NCBI GenBank assembly: GCA_965116565.1
Contig: OZ220699.1
Span: forward strand, 3,038,001-3,102,000
Direction: 5' to 3'
Source: Bin87 sp965116565
GTDB taxonomy: Bacteria; Chloroflexota; Dehalococcoidia; Lucifugimonadales; UBA3495
DNA: 64,000 nucleotides
Part shown: positions 54,631-63,123 of the stretch, piece by piece
Layout of the letters: each line of letters starts with the position of its first letter
Numbering within the stretch: position 1 is the stretch's first letter
Notes under the pieces: generated by a model
The model's database searches: none
Seen by the model: only the letters and a program-made list of their open reading frames with translations
Told to the model about the DNA's origin: nothing
Made by a program: the position numbers and the translations under genes

Positions 54631-55563
54631 ATGTCCTGGAATTTCGAACTGGTGGCGGGCCCCTACGGAGGTACGACGGAGGGGCCGGTTTGGGATGGAG
54701 AGGCGATACTCTTCACCCTCATTCCCGCTTCACAGATCCTGCGCTACGATCCCACGACCGGCGAGATCACCGAGTATTTCAACGAAGCTTTCAACACCAA
54801 CGGTTTGTGTTTCGATGCCCAAGGCAACTTGTTCGGATGCCAACAGGGCCGACGCCGTATTGCGCGATTCGATGCGGCGACGCACACCGCAACCTCCTTA
54901 CCGCATCTGCTCGACGGCAAGAGGCACAACAACCCCAACGACCTGGTCGTGGACAAGTCAGGCCGCATCTGGTTCACCGACCCCTACTCCGGGATCGGGG
55001 ACAGCGGACCGCAGGAATTGGACCACATGTCGGTGCTGCGGCTGGATCCCAAGGGAAACGACCAGTGGGAACTGGTGCGCGCCACTACGGACATATCGCG
55101 ACCGAACGGAGTCCTGATCAGCCGCGACCAGAAGACGCTGTACATCGCCCAGAGCGACTATGGCGCTGACCGACGCCGCGAGCTGCGGGCATATCCAATC
55201 AACGACGACGGGTCGCTGGGCAAGTACAAGACGTTGCACACCTTCGGTATCGACGGTGGAGCGGCGGACGGAGATTCGAGAGGGCAGGGGAGCGAGGGCG
55301 TCCAGCGCGGGGTTGACGGGATGACGTTGGACGAGGATGGTAACATCGTCGTCTGCGCGGGTTGGGAAGCCGCTGGGCCAGGACCCATGATCTATGTGTT
55401 CTCACCTACCGGACGGGTGCTGGAAACCCATCCAATGCGGGTGGACCGGCCCACCAACTGCTGCTTCGGCGATGCGGACATGCGAACCCTGTATGTCACG
55501 ACCGGAGGCGGGCACCTGTTCCGCGCGCGCACGGATCGCACTGGCTGGATAATGTGGCCATAG
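54631..55563 (+). CDS. SMP-30/gluconolactonase family beta-propeller hydrolase
   Basis: A six-bladed beta-propeller lactonase of the SMP-30/LRE family, 310 residues, no signal peptide. The metal ligands appear as Glu in GTTEGPVWDG, Asn in NNPNDLVVDKSG, Asn in ISRPNGVLIS and Asp in QRGVDGMTLDEDG. WFTDPYSGIGD and PTNCCFGDADMRTLYVTT are typical. It probably opens a sugar-acid lactone produced by the preceding oxidoreductases or by uptake through the adjacent ABC system. The region upstream includes GTGCTAAACT, a -10-like element. Confidence 0.9.
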   Translation: MSWNFELVAGPYGGTTEGPVWDGEAILFTLIPASQILRYDPTTGEITEYFNEAFNTNGLCFDAQGNLFGCQQGRRRIARFDAATHTATSLPHLLDGKRHNNPNDLVVDKSGRIWFTDPYSGIGDSGPQELDHMSVLRLDPKGNDQWELVRATTDISRPNGVLISRDQKTLYIAQSDYGADRRRELRAYPINDDGSLGKYKTLHTFGIDGGAADGDSRGQGSEGVQRGVDGMTLDEDGNIVVCAGWEAAGPGPMIYVFSPTGRVLETHPMRVDRPTNCCFGDADMRTLYVTTGGGHLFRARTDRTGWIMWP

Positions 55564-55575
55564 GCGCTCAGGCTC

Positions 55576-55604
55576 TTGACATCGCGCACCATACCACCAA
55601 CAAT
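55576..55604 (+). promoter_or_regulatory. Possible promoter of BNR-repeat gene
   Basis: TTGACA (55576-55581), 17 bp, then AACAAT (55599-55604), 39 bp before the ATG. The spacing is exact and four of six -10 bases match the consensus. Confidence 0.5.
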
Positions 55605-55642
55605 CTGCGAAACTGAAACTGGCAACACAGGGAGATTAGGCG

Positions 55643-56719
55643 ATGACCATTACAGCGCACAACACCAACGTATACGTCGGCCTCGCCGGCGAGAGCGCCC
55701 TGATCATTGGGGCAGAAGGCACTCCCCTGGGAGAGGGCGGCATGTATCGCCTGACGGAAGGGGAATCGCAGTGGGTCTCCATTGACAATGGGTTGCCCGA
55801 ACACCCACAGGTGCGGGCTTTGCTGGCCCATCCCGACCGACCCGCAACGATTTTTGCGGGAACGCAGGACGGCGTGTACCGCACCGACGACCGGGGCGAG
55901 AACTGGAGCCGCACCGAAACCCTGAGCGGCGACGTGTGGTCGCTGGCTGCGCATCCCAACGACCCGTCAATCATGTTCGCTGGCTACGACGGGGGGCGGG
56001 TCTGCCGTTCCAACGACGGAGGCAACACCTGGCAGCAAATGAACACCAATGGGTTGGTGCACCCGCACATTACGATGAATCCCTACGAGATTTGTAAGAG
56101 GGTGATCGGCATCAGCATAGACCCCGCCCATCCGGACGACGTCTATGGAGCCATCGAAGTGGGCGGGCTCATCGCATCCCGTGATGGCGGGGACACCTGG
56201 TCGTGTATCACCGATGGACACTACACCCGCTTGGGGCCGGTGGACCTGCACGGCGTTCAAGTTAATCCCAAGTCGCCCGGGTTGGTGTACATCATCACGC
56301 AGTTGGCGATGTTCCGCAGCCGGCACCGCGGTGCGGATTGGGAGTTCGTGCCGATTGAGGAGATGTTCGAGGGCGGGAGCTACTGCCGCGACCTGGTAGT
56401 CGATCCCACTGATCCCAACAAGATGTACCTGGCCGCGGGAGCCGGCGGCGGCAGCGCTCCGGCCGGCACCGTGGATGCTGGTGTTCTGGTTCGTTCCACC
56501 GACGCTGGCGAGACCTGGGAGCGAGTCGACCTGGGCGAGGTGGCCCCGGCTCGGATGTTCCAGATCGCGATTGACCGCAACGCCCCTAGCAACGTTTACT
56601 GCTGCGACCGCGACGGCCACGTGTATTGCAGCAACGACGGCGGAAACGAGTGGACACGCACCGACGTTCCCGTGGAAATGTCCAGAGGACAGCATGTTTA
56701 CCCGATGGTAGCCGCCTGA
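55643..56719 (+). CDS. BNR-repeat (sialidase-like/Ycf48-like) beta-propeller protein
   Basis: At least five Asp-box/BNR repeats (S/T-x-D-x-G-x-T-W type) are visible: TDDRGENW, SNDGGNTW, SRDGGDTW, STDAGETW, SNDGGNEW, separated by ~50-60 residues. The protein has 358 residues and lacks a signal peptide or catalytic sialidase arginines that I can find, so it is not a normal sialidase. It may bind a protein or polysaccharide, or act as an assembly factor. It follows the lactonase gene by about 80 bp. Confidence 0.85.
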   Translation: MTITAHNTNVYVGLAGESALIIGAEGTPLGEGGMYRLTEGESQWVSIDNGLPEHPQVRALLAHPDRPATIFAGTQDGVYRTDDRGENWSRTETLSGDVWSLAAHPNDPSIMFAGYDGGRVCRSNDGGNTWQQMNTNGLVHPHITMNPYEICKRVIGISIDPAHPDDVYGAIEVGGLIASRDGGDTWSCITDGHYTRLGPVDLHGVQVNPKSPGLVYIITQLAMFRSRHRGADWEFVPIEEMFEGGSYCRDLVVDPTDPNKMYLAAGAGGGSAPAGTVDAGVLVRSTDAGETWERVDLGEVAPARMFQIAIDRNAPSNVYCCDRDGHVYCSNDGGNEWTRTDVPVEMSRGQHVYPMVAA

Positions 56720-56728
56720 CGCACTGAC

Positions 56729-56753
56729 CGGGGCGGGTTTCGCGCCCGCCCCT
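56729..56753 (+). terminator. Hairpin after BNR-repeat gene
   Basis: GGGGCGGG and CCCGCCCC flank TTTCGCG, about 10 bp after the stop. It is another member of the GC-rich palindrome family, without a T-tract. Confidence 0.5.
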
Positions 56754-56784
56754 CCGTCCACTTGATCTCGGAGTAAATTCCACC

Positions 56785-57408
56785 GTGTCATCTAACCCAT
56801 TGTGGACCGCCACCTACCGGGTCGGCGAAGCTGATCTGGAATACATGACGTTGGAAGCGACCGATCTGCCTGAAGATCTGCGCGGATACCAGTTGGCCCG
56901 TTCCGGCACACTGGACAATGCCGAGATGGCGGAGAACGGATTCAAAGGCAGCACTGCGGAGCGGTTTCGGAATGCCGGGCGCATAGGCGGATTCATGCGC
57001 GAGTTCGTGCCAACGGGAGACGTGTCCCCCTCCAGTGGCGTTAACTTCGTGGGTGCGACGGTGGTCCACCTGTTCGAGAACCCTGATCAGGTTTCCGGTT
57101 GGATCTCGGACATTTTTGTCAAAGATTTCGAGGATAACGTCGGCGAAAGCGTCGGCTCGGGGCAACAATTAATTTCCGTGGACAAGGTGGCAACGCAGGG
57201 ATTCTACGACGAGTCGGTGGGTCTGAGGGTACTGCAAGGCGGGCCGGCCGGGTTGTTGTCATCGACAGTGATCGACTTCCGCGTCGGCAGACTTCTGGGC
57301 GTGGCGTTCGTGGGAGTGATTGGCGAACACGAGCGCACGGATCTGACCACCGAGATGGCGCTGGCGCTGGAGAAACGGATGGTGGAGGTGGCCCTCGGCG
57401 CTCGGTAG
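56785..57408 (+). CDS. Conserved-looking hypothetical protein
   Basis: A 207-residue protein beginning with GTG. It has no membrane helix or signal and includes YMTLEATDLPEDLRGYQLAR, GGFMREFVPTG, QQLISVDKVATQGF and RVGRLLGVAFVGVIGEHER. I do not recognise a family. It follows the BNR gene on the same strand and shares the end of the catabolic block. Its TAG stop directly abuts the convergent symporter stop (TAGCTA). Confidence 0.7.
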   Translation: MSSNPLWTATYRVGEADLEYMTLEATDLPEDLRGYQLARSGTLDNAEMAENGFKGSTAERFRNAGRIGGFMREFVPTGDVSPSSGVNFVGATVVHLFENPDQVSGWISDIFVKDFEDNVGESVGSGQQLISVDKVATQGFYDESVGLRVLQGGPAGLLSSTVIDFRVGRLLGVAFVGVIGEHERTDLTTEMALALEKRMVEVALGAR

Positions 57409-58944
57409 CTAATCGGGCGCAACCGTGGCCGGTGTTTTCGTCAACGTCCCATCCGAGTTCACCCGGTCGAACAACCTTACCACCTCGCCGAGGGGCTGTT
57501 CGGTAAGCCCGGCGACCACCACGGCAGTCACCGTAGCGATTACGAATGCCGGCGTGGCAGGTTGTATGTCCCATATACCAGAGGGACCTCCGGCAAGCAG
57601 CGCCCACGCAGAGGCCGCTATGGTGCCGGCAGCCATGGACGCCGCGGCGCCCCAGGCGTTGAATCTTCGCCAGTAAAGCGCGAGGAGTATTGTCGGACCG
57701 AAGGCTGCGCCCATGCCCCCCCAGGCGAAAGTAACCAGGTTCGAGATGGAGCCTGGGTAAAAGATCGACACCAAAGCCGATCCGATGCCGATAACCACCA
57801 GCAACAGGCGGCCCAACCAGACCCGGGCGTTTCCCGATATTCGGTAGGTTACATCCTTGATCACAGGCAGGTCGTCGGTGGCGACCGCTGACGCCAGCAG
57901 AAGCTGGGAGTCCGCGGTGCTCATCACCGCCGCGATCACTGCCGTCAACAGCACACCAGTGATCACGGGGTGGAAGAAAACCTCGGACATCACCAGATAT
58001 ACTCGTTCCGGGTCGGCCGCTTCACCGAGTAAACCAACATCAGCCAGGGCAGGCCGGGCAACGACGCCCAAAAGCACGGCCAGCAGGAACACGGAAGAGA
58101 TCCACGCGACGGACATTCGCCGACTCTTGGCCACCTGATCATCGCGCTGCAACGCCATGAAACGTTGCAGGATCCGTTGGGCGCCCAGCCCGCCTACCGC
58201 CCACCCTGCCATCGAAAGAATCGCGGCCAGCCGCAGTGGTGAACCGTCGGCCGTATTGAACGGGTTCAACCAACGGGACGAGTGGCTGCCAATGTGCACC
58301 AGAGGGTTGTCGGTCCAAATCGCCAGGAACACTACCATTATGAGCAGGCTTATCAGCATCAGCAGCGCCTGAGTCACATCGGTTCGGGAAACGGCCATGA
58401 ACCCACCGATCATGGTGTAGGACCCGATGGCGATCAGGGTCAGAATGACACCGGTAACGTACTCAAGGCCGAAAACCGTTTCGAGCAGCTTGGCGCCACC
58501 CACCAGTCCCGAACTCACGTAGAAGACCACAAACAGGATGGTGATCAACGCGGCTGTGGTGCGCAGTATGCCCGTGCGGTCTGCGAACCGGACCTCCAGG
58601 AACTCCGGGATCGTGAGGACGTCCCCTGCCGCGATGGTGTATCGACGGAGCCGGCCCGCGATAAACGTCCAACTCAGCCACACGCCGACGACAATGGCCA
58701 CCGGGACCCAGATCTCAACCGCGCCGTTGGTGAAAGCCAATGCGGGCAACGCCATCATGGTCCAGGCGCTGGTGGTCGAGGATCCGGCGCTGAGGGCAGC
58801 AGTGATGCTGCTGAGCCGACGGCCTCCGAGCACGTACTCGGACATGTTACGCATGCGACGCATCCCTGCGATCGCGATGCCGATCAGCATGGCGAAATAG
58901 ACGCTGAAAACAGCGATCACCCAAAACATTTCGTATGCAATCAT
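57409..58944 (-). CDS. Sodium/solute symporter (SSS family, PutP-like)
   Basis: A 511-residue integral membrane transporter with about 13 helices, driven by sodium. Characteristic stretches are GRRLSSITAALSAGSSTTSAWTMMALPALAFTNG (helix 2 with sodium-binding Ser/Thr), SYTMIGGFMAVSRTDVTQALLM, and GVLLTAVIAAVMSTADSQLLLASA (helix 8 with sodium ligands). The WGGMGAAFGP segment is typical of the proline/pantothenate branch. Substrate unknown, perhaps an amino acid or small organic acid. Its stop meets the convergent gene's stop. Confidence 0.92.
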   Translation of the reverse strand: MIAYEMFWVIAVFSVYFAMLIGIAIAGMRRMRNMSEYVLGGRRLSSITAALSAGSSTTSAWTMMALPALAFTNGAVEIWVPVAIVVGVWLSWTFIAGRLRRYTIAAGDVLTIPEFLEVRFADRTGILRTTAALITILFVVFYVSSGLVGGAKLLETVFGLEYVTGVILTLIAIGSYTMIGGFMAVSRTDVTQALLMLISLLIMVVFLAIWTDNPLVHIGSHSSRWLNPFNTADGSPLRLAAILSMAGWAVGGLGAQRILQRFMALQRDDQVAKSRRMSVAWISSVFLLAVLLGVVARPALADVGLLGEAADPERVYLVMSEVFFHPVITGVLLTAVIAAVMSTADSQLLLASAVATDDLPVIKDVTYRISGNARVWLGRLLLVVIGIGSALVSIFYPGSISNLVTFAWGGMGAAFGPTILLALYWRRFNAWGAAASMAAGTIAASAWALLAGGPSGIWDIQPATPAFVIATVTAVVVAGLTEQPLGEVVRLFDRVNSDGTLTKTPATVAPD

Positions 58945-59089
58945 GGTCGATGATTTATCGGACCCGGGCCCGATTGGGGTCCGACCGGGTCCAGGGACGG
59001 TTTTGATTGTCCCAACCGGTACAGGGTAGCGCTCGGCCGAGAATTCGGGTTACAAGAAAATCAAAATTGGTAAAAGATACAGTGTTGAA

Positions 59090-59914
59090 TTATGGAGCCG
59101 CCGGGTTGTCTGACAGTAGCAGGGTTGGGTCGATGAGCATGACGACCAGCATACCCCACCCGAAAACCCCTCCCAGGATGGTAATGACAACCTCGGCGGG
59201 AGCGATGGGCGTCAACCCCAGGCGTGCGCCGAGATAATGCTGCCACAACCGGTTCAAGTTGGTCTGGGCATGCCACAAAATCCACGCGAGGAGCACGGTT
59301 TGCCCGACGTTGATGGCCACGTACGCTCCCTGCTGGGAGGGTGTCAGAGTGCCCTCGGTAGGGAGCATGAATGAAACCAATCCAAGCATCACGACCCCGA
59401 GGTAAATCAGGACCGTGCGTATGGGACTGAGCGTGGAGGGAACGCCGCGCGCGTCCATCAACTCCTGGTAAACACGCATATGGGCGTGCAGCCGGAAAAA
59501 CTGGTAGACGGGAACTACGAGAGATAGGGCGTGGAAGACGGGGAAGGCGGCTTCCCCGGTGTAGTCGCGGTAGTGTCGCCAGGTCACATACATCCAATAA
59601 AAGATATACAGGCCTGAACTGAGAGCCGTGAGGAGGATAACCCGGTTGGTCGGGATGTAGAACGGGATTGTGTCGTCGAATTCCCTGGAATGAGCCACAT
59701 CGACGTTGGCCGACGGGTCGTAGCGAGTTCCGGCCAGTCGGTCCAGTTCATCGGAGGAACGGTCTGGCCATTCGTTGGGGGCCGATTGAACGGGCGGGGA
59801 TTCAGTCTGAGCCGTGACCGGAACCTCGGCGCCGCACGAACCGCAGAATCTATGCTCCGGCGCGTACTGGATACCGCAACGCGGACACCTCAGCGCATCG
59901 CCGGAGCTAGACAT
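59090..59914 (-). CDS. Zinc-ribbon membrane protein, DUF4234-like
   Basis: Two CxxC knuckles (CPRCG near residue 10 and CGSCGAE near residue 24) form an N-terminal zinc ribbon. A Pro/Ser-rich linker and then about five helices follow, with ILLTALSSGLYIFYWMYVTWRHY as the first, characteristic of DUF4234-type membrane proteins. The 274-residue protein may be a regulatory membrane sensor. There is no operon partner; the FAH gene is 37 bp upstream on the same strand. Function unknown. Confidence 0.72.
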   Translation of the reverse strand: MSSSGDALRCPRCGIQYAPEHRFCGSCGAEVPVTAQTESPPVQSAPNEWPDRSSDELDRLAGTRYDPSANVDVAHSREFDDTIPFYIPTNRVILLTALSSGLYIFYWMYVTWRHYRDYTGEAAFPVFHALSLVVPVYQFFRLHAHMRVYQELMDARGVPSTLSPIRTVLIYLGVVMLGLVSFMLPTEGTLTPSQQGAYVAINVGQTVLLAWILWHAQTNLNRLWQHYLGARLGLTPIAPAEVVITILGGVFGWGMLVVMLIDPTLLLSDNPAAP

Positions 59915-59951
59915 GGTTGGGTTGGTCCGACCGAAATAATACGGTGCGTCG

Positions 59952-60734
59952 TTACGTGCCCCAGACCACCGGATTGCTCAGCGTGCCGATGCCGGAAACG
60001 GTGATGTCGCATACATCGCCGTCTTTCATGTTCTCTGTCGCGCCGTCGGTGCCCATCCACAGGATGTCGCCTGGAACCAGCGTGAGATATTTACTCATAT
60101 CGCTGATGTACTCGCGCACACCAAATATTGCGGTTTTGAGGTCATACTCGCCAACCACGCGCTCGTTGACCTGGATGGTCACGTGCATGGCATCGGGGTC
60201 AGCGTCCGTTGCAATCCAGGGACCCATGGGCTTGAACGTGTCGGTGTTCTTGGCGCGCCACATCGTGCGGTCGTTGCGCTGCCAGTACCGTTCACTCACG
60301 TCGTTGCCGATGGTGTAGCCGAACACGTAGTCGAGCGCTTCATCCTGGCTCACGTTGCGACATTCCTTCCCGATGACGACCACCACCTCGCCCTCGTACT
60401 GCAATTCCTCAGTGGCGTCAGCGGGAACCATGATGGGATCGCCTTGCCCGGTGAGGGCATTCACAGCCCGGTATCCGACGTCGGCCTTCTTGGGAAGGTT
60501 GGGCTCCTCGCCCCGCATGTTGGCGGCCCAAGTGACGTGCTCAGGGAAGTTAATCCCGGCCGCGTAAAAAGTCGGCGGTACTACCGGTGGCAGGAGCTTG
60601 ACTGAACTCAACGCATACCTGCTGCCGGACTCTTTGAGTCCATCAAACAGACCGCCCTGGACTTCCAGGACCGTATCCCCATCGATGATTCCGTGAGCCA
60701 CACGGTCGCCCGTGCGAAACTTGCAAATCAGCAT
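59952..60734 (-). CDS. Fumarylacetoacetate hydrolase family enzyme
   Basis: An FAH-fold hydrolase/isomerase/decarboxylase, 260 residues. It has AGINFPEHVTWAANM, EGEVVVVIGKECRN and the metal-binding Glu in the acidic block, GYTIGNDVSERYWQRNDRTMWRAKNTDTFKPMGPWI, MSKYLTLVPGDILWMGT, and SGIGTLSNPV. Such enzymes cut C-C bonds in ring-cleavage products or act on oxaloacetate. ATG at 60734 has GGAGG eight bases upstream. The zinc-ribbon gene follows by 37 bp. Precise substrate unknown. Confidence 0.9.
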   Translation of the reverse strand: MLICKFRTGDRVAHGIIDGDTVLEVQGGLFDGLKESGSRYALSSVKLLPPVVPPTFYAAGINFPEHVTWAANMRGEEPNLPKKADVGYRAVNALTGQGDPIMVPADATEELQYEGEVVVVIGKECRNVSQDEALDYVFGYTIGNDVSERYWQRNDRTMWRAKNTDTFKPMGPWIATDADPDAMHVTIQVNERVVGEYDLKTAIFGVREYISDMSKYLTLVPGDILWMGTDGATENMKDGDVCDITVSGIGTLSNPVVWGT

Positions 60735-60904
60735 GGCCGTGGCCTCCCGCAAGTTGTGTGTAACCTTGAATACTGGGCGTCAATTCTGGCACCACAAACG
60801 GCGACGGTCAAGCAAACCTCGTGTGGTACCATATCCGGCGGCCTTCCAGGTTTTGCAATCCGGGAAAGTTGACTAACCACAAACGAGACAGGTGCAATAT
60901 CGAA

Positions 60905-61660
60905 ATGCAGCAGCCCGAAACGACGCTGATTTATTGGGCGCCCAGTAGAGTACGGTTCAATCTTACGTTGATCCTGGCGCTGGTGGTGATAGTGCTGGGT
61001 CTGCTTCAAGCTGCGGGATTCGATCCGCTGGCGGCTGCTTGCAACCCCAGGTCCAGCAGCGAGAGTGACGCTCAAACTGAGGGCGCTCAGCCAGAGGGAA
61101 GCAGTCCTTCCAACGAGTCGACCAACAGAGGCAGCGCATGGTTGCTGGTGATTGTCGGTCTGGGTGTCGGAGCCTATTCCTGGTTGACATCACCGCGGCA
61201 ATACCGGGTCTACTCGGACGCGCTGATTATTATGTTCGGGATGCCCAGGAGACGGATGATCCATTTCGGCGATATACGAGAGGTGGTGCTTGACCGCGGT
61301 TTCATGGGTGATCCCCTCCGCGTCTACACCAACAACCGCCGTCGCATTCCGTTGCAGGTCAGGGAACCGGAGGAGATGCACCAATACCTGGACGGAGCGG
61401 TCAAGGACTTCTGGCGGGCCAATCCGCAGTATGCTCCTCAACCCGAGGAGGACGCCGACGACGGTGCGCCAGACGTGGTTGAGTCGACGGTGTCAGACAC
61501 CGATAACGGTGGGGAACCGGAAGCCACTCAAGAGCCGGACGCCGCGCAAGAGTCTGCTGAAGATGCGCCCGAACGGAGTCCGCGTTCGCGTCGACGGAGC
61601 CTGCGGGACGACATGCTAGACGGAGCAAGCGAGGATGACCCGCGACCGAGGTCTGGATAA
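60905..61660 (+). CDS. Two-helix membrane protein with possible PH-like domain
   Basis: A 251-residue protein starting MQQPETTL. Helix 1 is FNLTLILALVVIVLGLLQAA, helix 2 SAWLLVIVGLGVGAYSWL. Between them is a Ser/Glu-rich loop with one Cys. After the second helix a basic, beta-strand-like stretch (YRVYSDALIIMFGMPRRRMIHFGDIREVVLDR) resembles bacterial PH-type membrane proteins. The C terminus is acidic then Arg-rich. No function known. Start ATG at 60905 replaces an unlikely upstream frame. A strong terminator follows. Confidence 0.65.
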   Translation: MQQPETTLIYWAPSRVRFNLTLILALVVIVLGLLQAAGFDPLAAACNPRSSSESDAQTEGAQPEGSSPSNESTNRGSAWLLVIVGLGVGAYSWLTSPRQYRVYSDALIIMFGMPRRRMIHFGDIREVVLDRGFMGDPLRVYTNNRRRIPLQVREPEEMHQYLDGAVKDFWRANPQYAPQPEEDADDGAPDVVESTVSDTDNGGEPEATQEPDAAQESAEDAPERSPRSRRRSLRDDMLDGASEDDPRPRSG

Positions 61661-62021
61661 ACGCTTTCTCCAATGAAACCCGAAACGATCCGCAGCCATT
61701 GGTTGCGGATCGTTTTTGTGTCGGCGGCAAGGTCAACGGTGGTGATGCGGATCTGATGGCCCTAGATGATGGCCGATTCGTCACAGCCTATGCCAAAGGA
61801 CGGGTAGATCAGAACGCAGGTGGCGTGGCGGCATAGGGGGTCGGCGGGACGTTCCCGGGAACGTATCCAGGCGCTGGTCACGCGCTCAAAGCCATTCAAA
61901 ATGGGAGCGGGCGCTCGGGTCCATGATGCGTGTCCTGAATTCGGGCACATCGGTCCGGGCCATTTTGCTGCGTGCCGAGCAACGGGCTAAGACACTACGG
62001 TTTGATGCTCGATACCCGGAC
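61661..62021. other. Intergenic, 361 bp, including a terminator
   Basis: Apart from the terminator at 61683 no gene is supported. A short minus-strand frame between 61762 and 61950 lacks any protein-like signature and I leave it out. The queA stop is at the right end. Confidence 0.5.
61683..61717 (+). terminator. Strong Rho-independent terminator
   Basis: AAACGATCCGCA pairs perfectly with TGCGGATCGTTT over 12 bp, with a 9-nt loop, and continues into TTTTT overlapping the stem end. It lies about 22 bp after the membrane-protein stop. Confidence 0.9.
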
Positions 62022-63107
62022 CTATAGGATCAACATGGCGTCGCCAAAGGAGTAAAAACGGTAGCGGCGCCGGATGGCCGAATCGTAAGCGGAAAGTATG
62101 CGTTCCCGGCCGGCGAAGGCGGACACGAGCATCAGCAGGGTCGAACGGGGCAGGTGGAAATTGGTCAGCATGGCATCCACCAAAAGAAATTCGTGGCCGG
62201 GGAGGATGAACAGATCGGCATTTCCCGAAGTTGCCGAAATTTCACTTTGGGCGGTTTTGCAACCTGCGACTGTAACCTTGCTGACCGCGTTGTGAGCCAC
62301 ATGCTCCAACGTTCGTACCGTAGTGGTGCCGACGGCGATGATGCGATTGCCATCACGGCGAGCGCGATTGATAGCGTCGGCAGTGTCCCCGGCAAGTTCA
62401 AACCATTCGGTATGGATCTTGTGCTCACCAATGTTCTCACCGTGCACGGGACGAAATGTATCGAGACCGACGTGCAGCGTCACCCAAGCCGTGTGAACCC
62501 CCAGATTGCGGATGTCCGACAGCATGGCCTCCGTGAAGTGCAGACCCGCCGTAGGCGCGGCTACGCTTCCGGCCGCGTCTGCATACACCGTCTGATATCG
62601 CTCGGGATCGTTCGGTTTCTCCTTAATGTAGGGAGGCAACGGCAGTTCACCCAAATTGTCCAGGCGAGACTCATCGGAAATACGAACGGTTCGCAGGCCA
62701 TGTTCGTGGGTCTCCAGTATTTCCACGCGGACGGTGTCATCCAGGCCACGCTCCGAAGGTCGGCCAACCGTCGCGACTGCGCCTGCCCTCAGCCTGCGTC
62801 CCGGACGACCCAGAGCCTGCCACAAACCCGGTTCCAGCCTGCGAACCAACAATACCTCCACTCTTGCGCCCGACCTCAACTCCCGCCCGTGCAACCGCGC
62901 CGGAATCACCCGACTCCGGTTGAAAACCATCAAGTCGCCGGGTCTAACGTACTCGGTCAAATCCCTGAAGTTTCGATGCTCACGGGCGTCGTCATCGCGC
63001 TGGCGGTGGAGCACGAGCATCCGGGAAGAATCGCGCGGCTCGGCGGGCGACTGAGCGATCAAATCCGGGGGCAGGTGATAGTCGAAATCGCTGGTGCGAA
63101 GGGTCAT
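62022..63107 (-). CDS. queA: SAM:tRNA ribosyltransferase-isomerase
   Basis: QueA makes epoxyqueuosine from 7-aminomethyl-7-deazaguanine in tRNA. The 361-residue protein has FDYHLPPDLIAQSPAEPRDSSRMLVL, RPGDLMVFNRSRVIPARL, PPYIKEKPNDPERYQTVYA, GSVAAPTAGLHFTEAML, VGLDTFRPVHGENI and TNFHLPRSTLLMLVSAFAG, all standard. It starts 16 bp after the folD stop and is likely co-transcribed. Confidence 0.95.
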   Translation of the reverse strand: MTLRTSDFDYHLPPDLIAQSPAEPRDSSRMLVLHRQRDDDAREHRNFRDLTEYVRPGDLMVFNRSRVIPARLHGRELRSGARVEVLLVRRLEPGLWQALGRPGRRLRAGAVATVGRPSERGLDDTVRVEILETHEHGLRTVRISDESRLDNLGELPLPPYIKEKPNDPERYQTVYADAAGSVAAPTAGLHFTEAMLSDIRNLGVHTAWVTLHVGLDTFRPVHGENIGEHKIHTEWFELAGDTADAINRARRDGNRIIAVGTTTVRTLEHVAHNAVSKVTVAGCKTAQSEISATSGNADLFILPGHEFLLVDAMLTNFHLPRSTLLMLVSAFAGRERILSAYDSAIRRRYRFYSFGDAMLIL

Positions 63108-63123
63108 GGCAGCAGTGACGGCG

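Noticed and set aside
61762..61950. 62-codon minus-strand frame after the membrane-protein terminator
   Set aside because: No ribosome site, no protein-like pattern, isolated.
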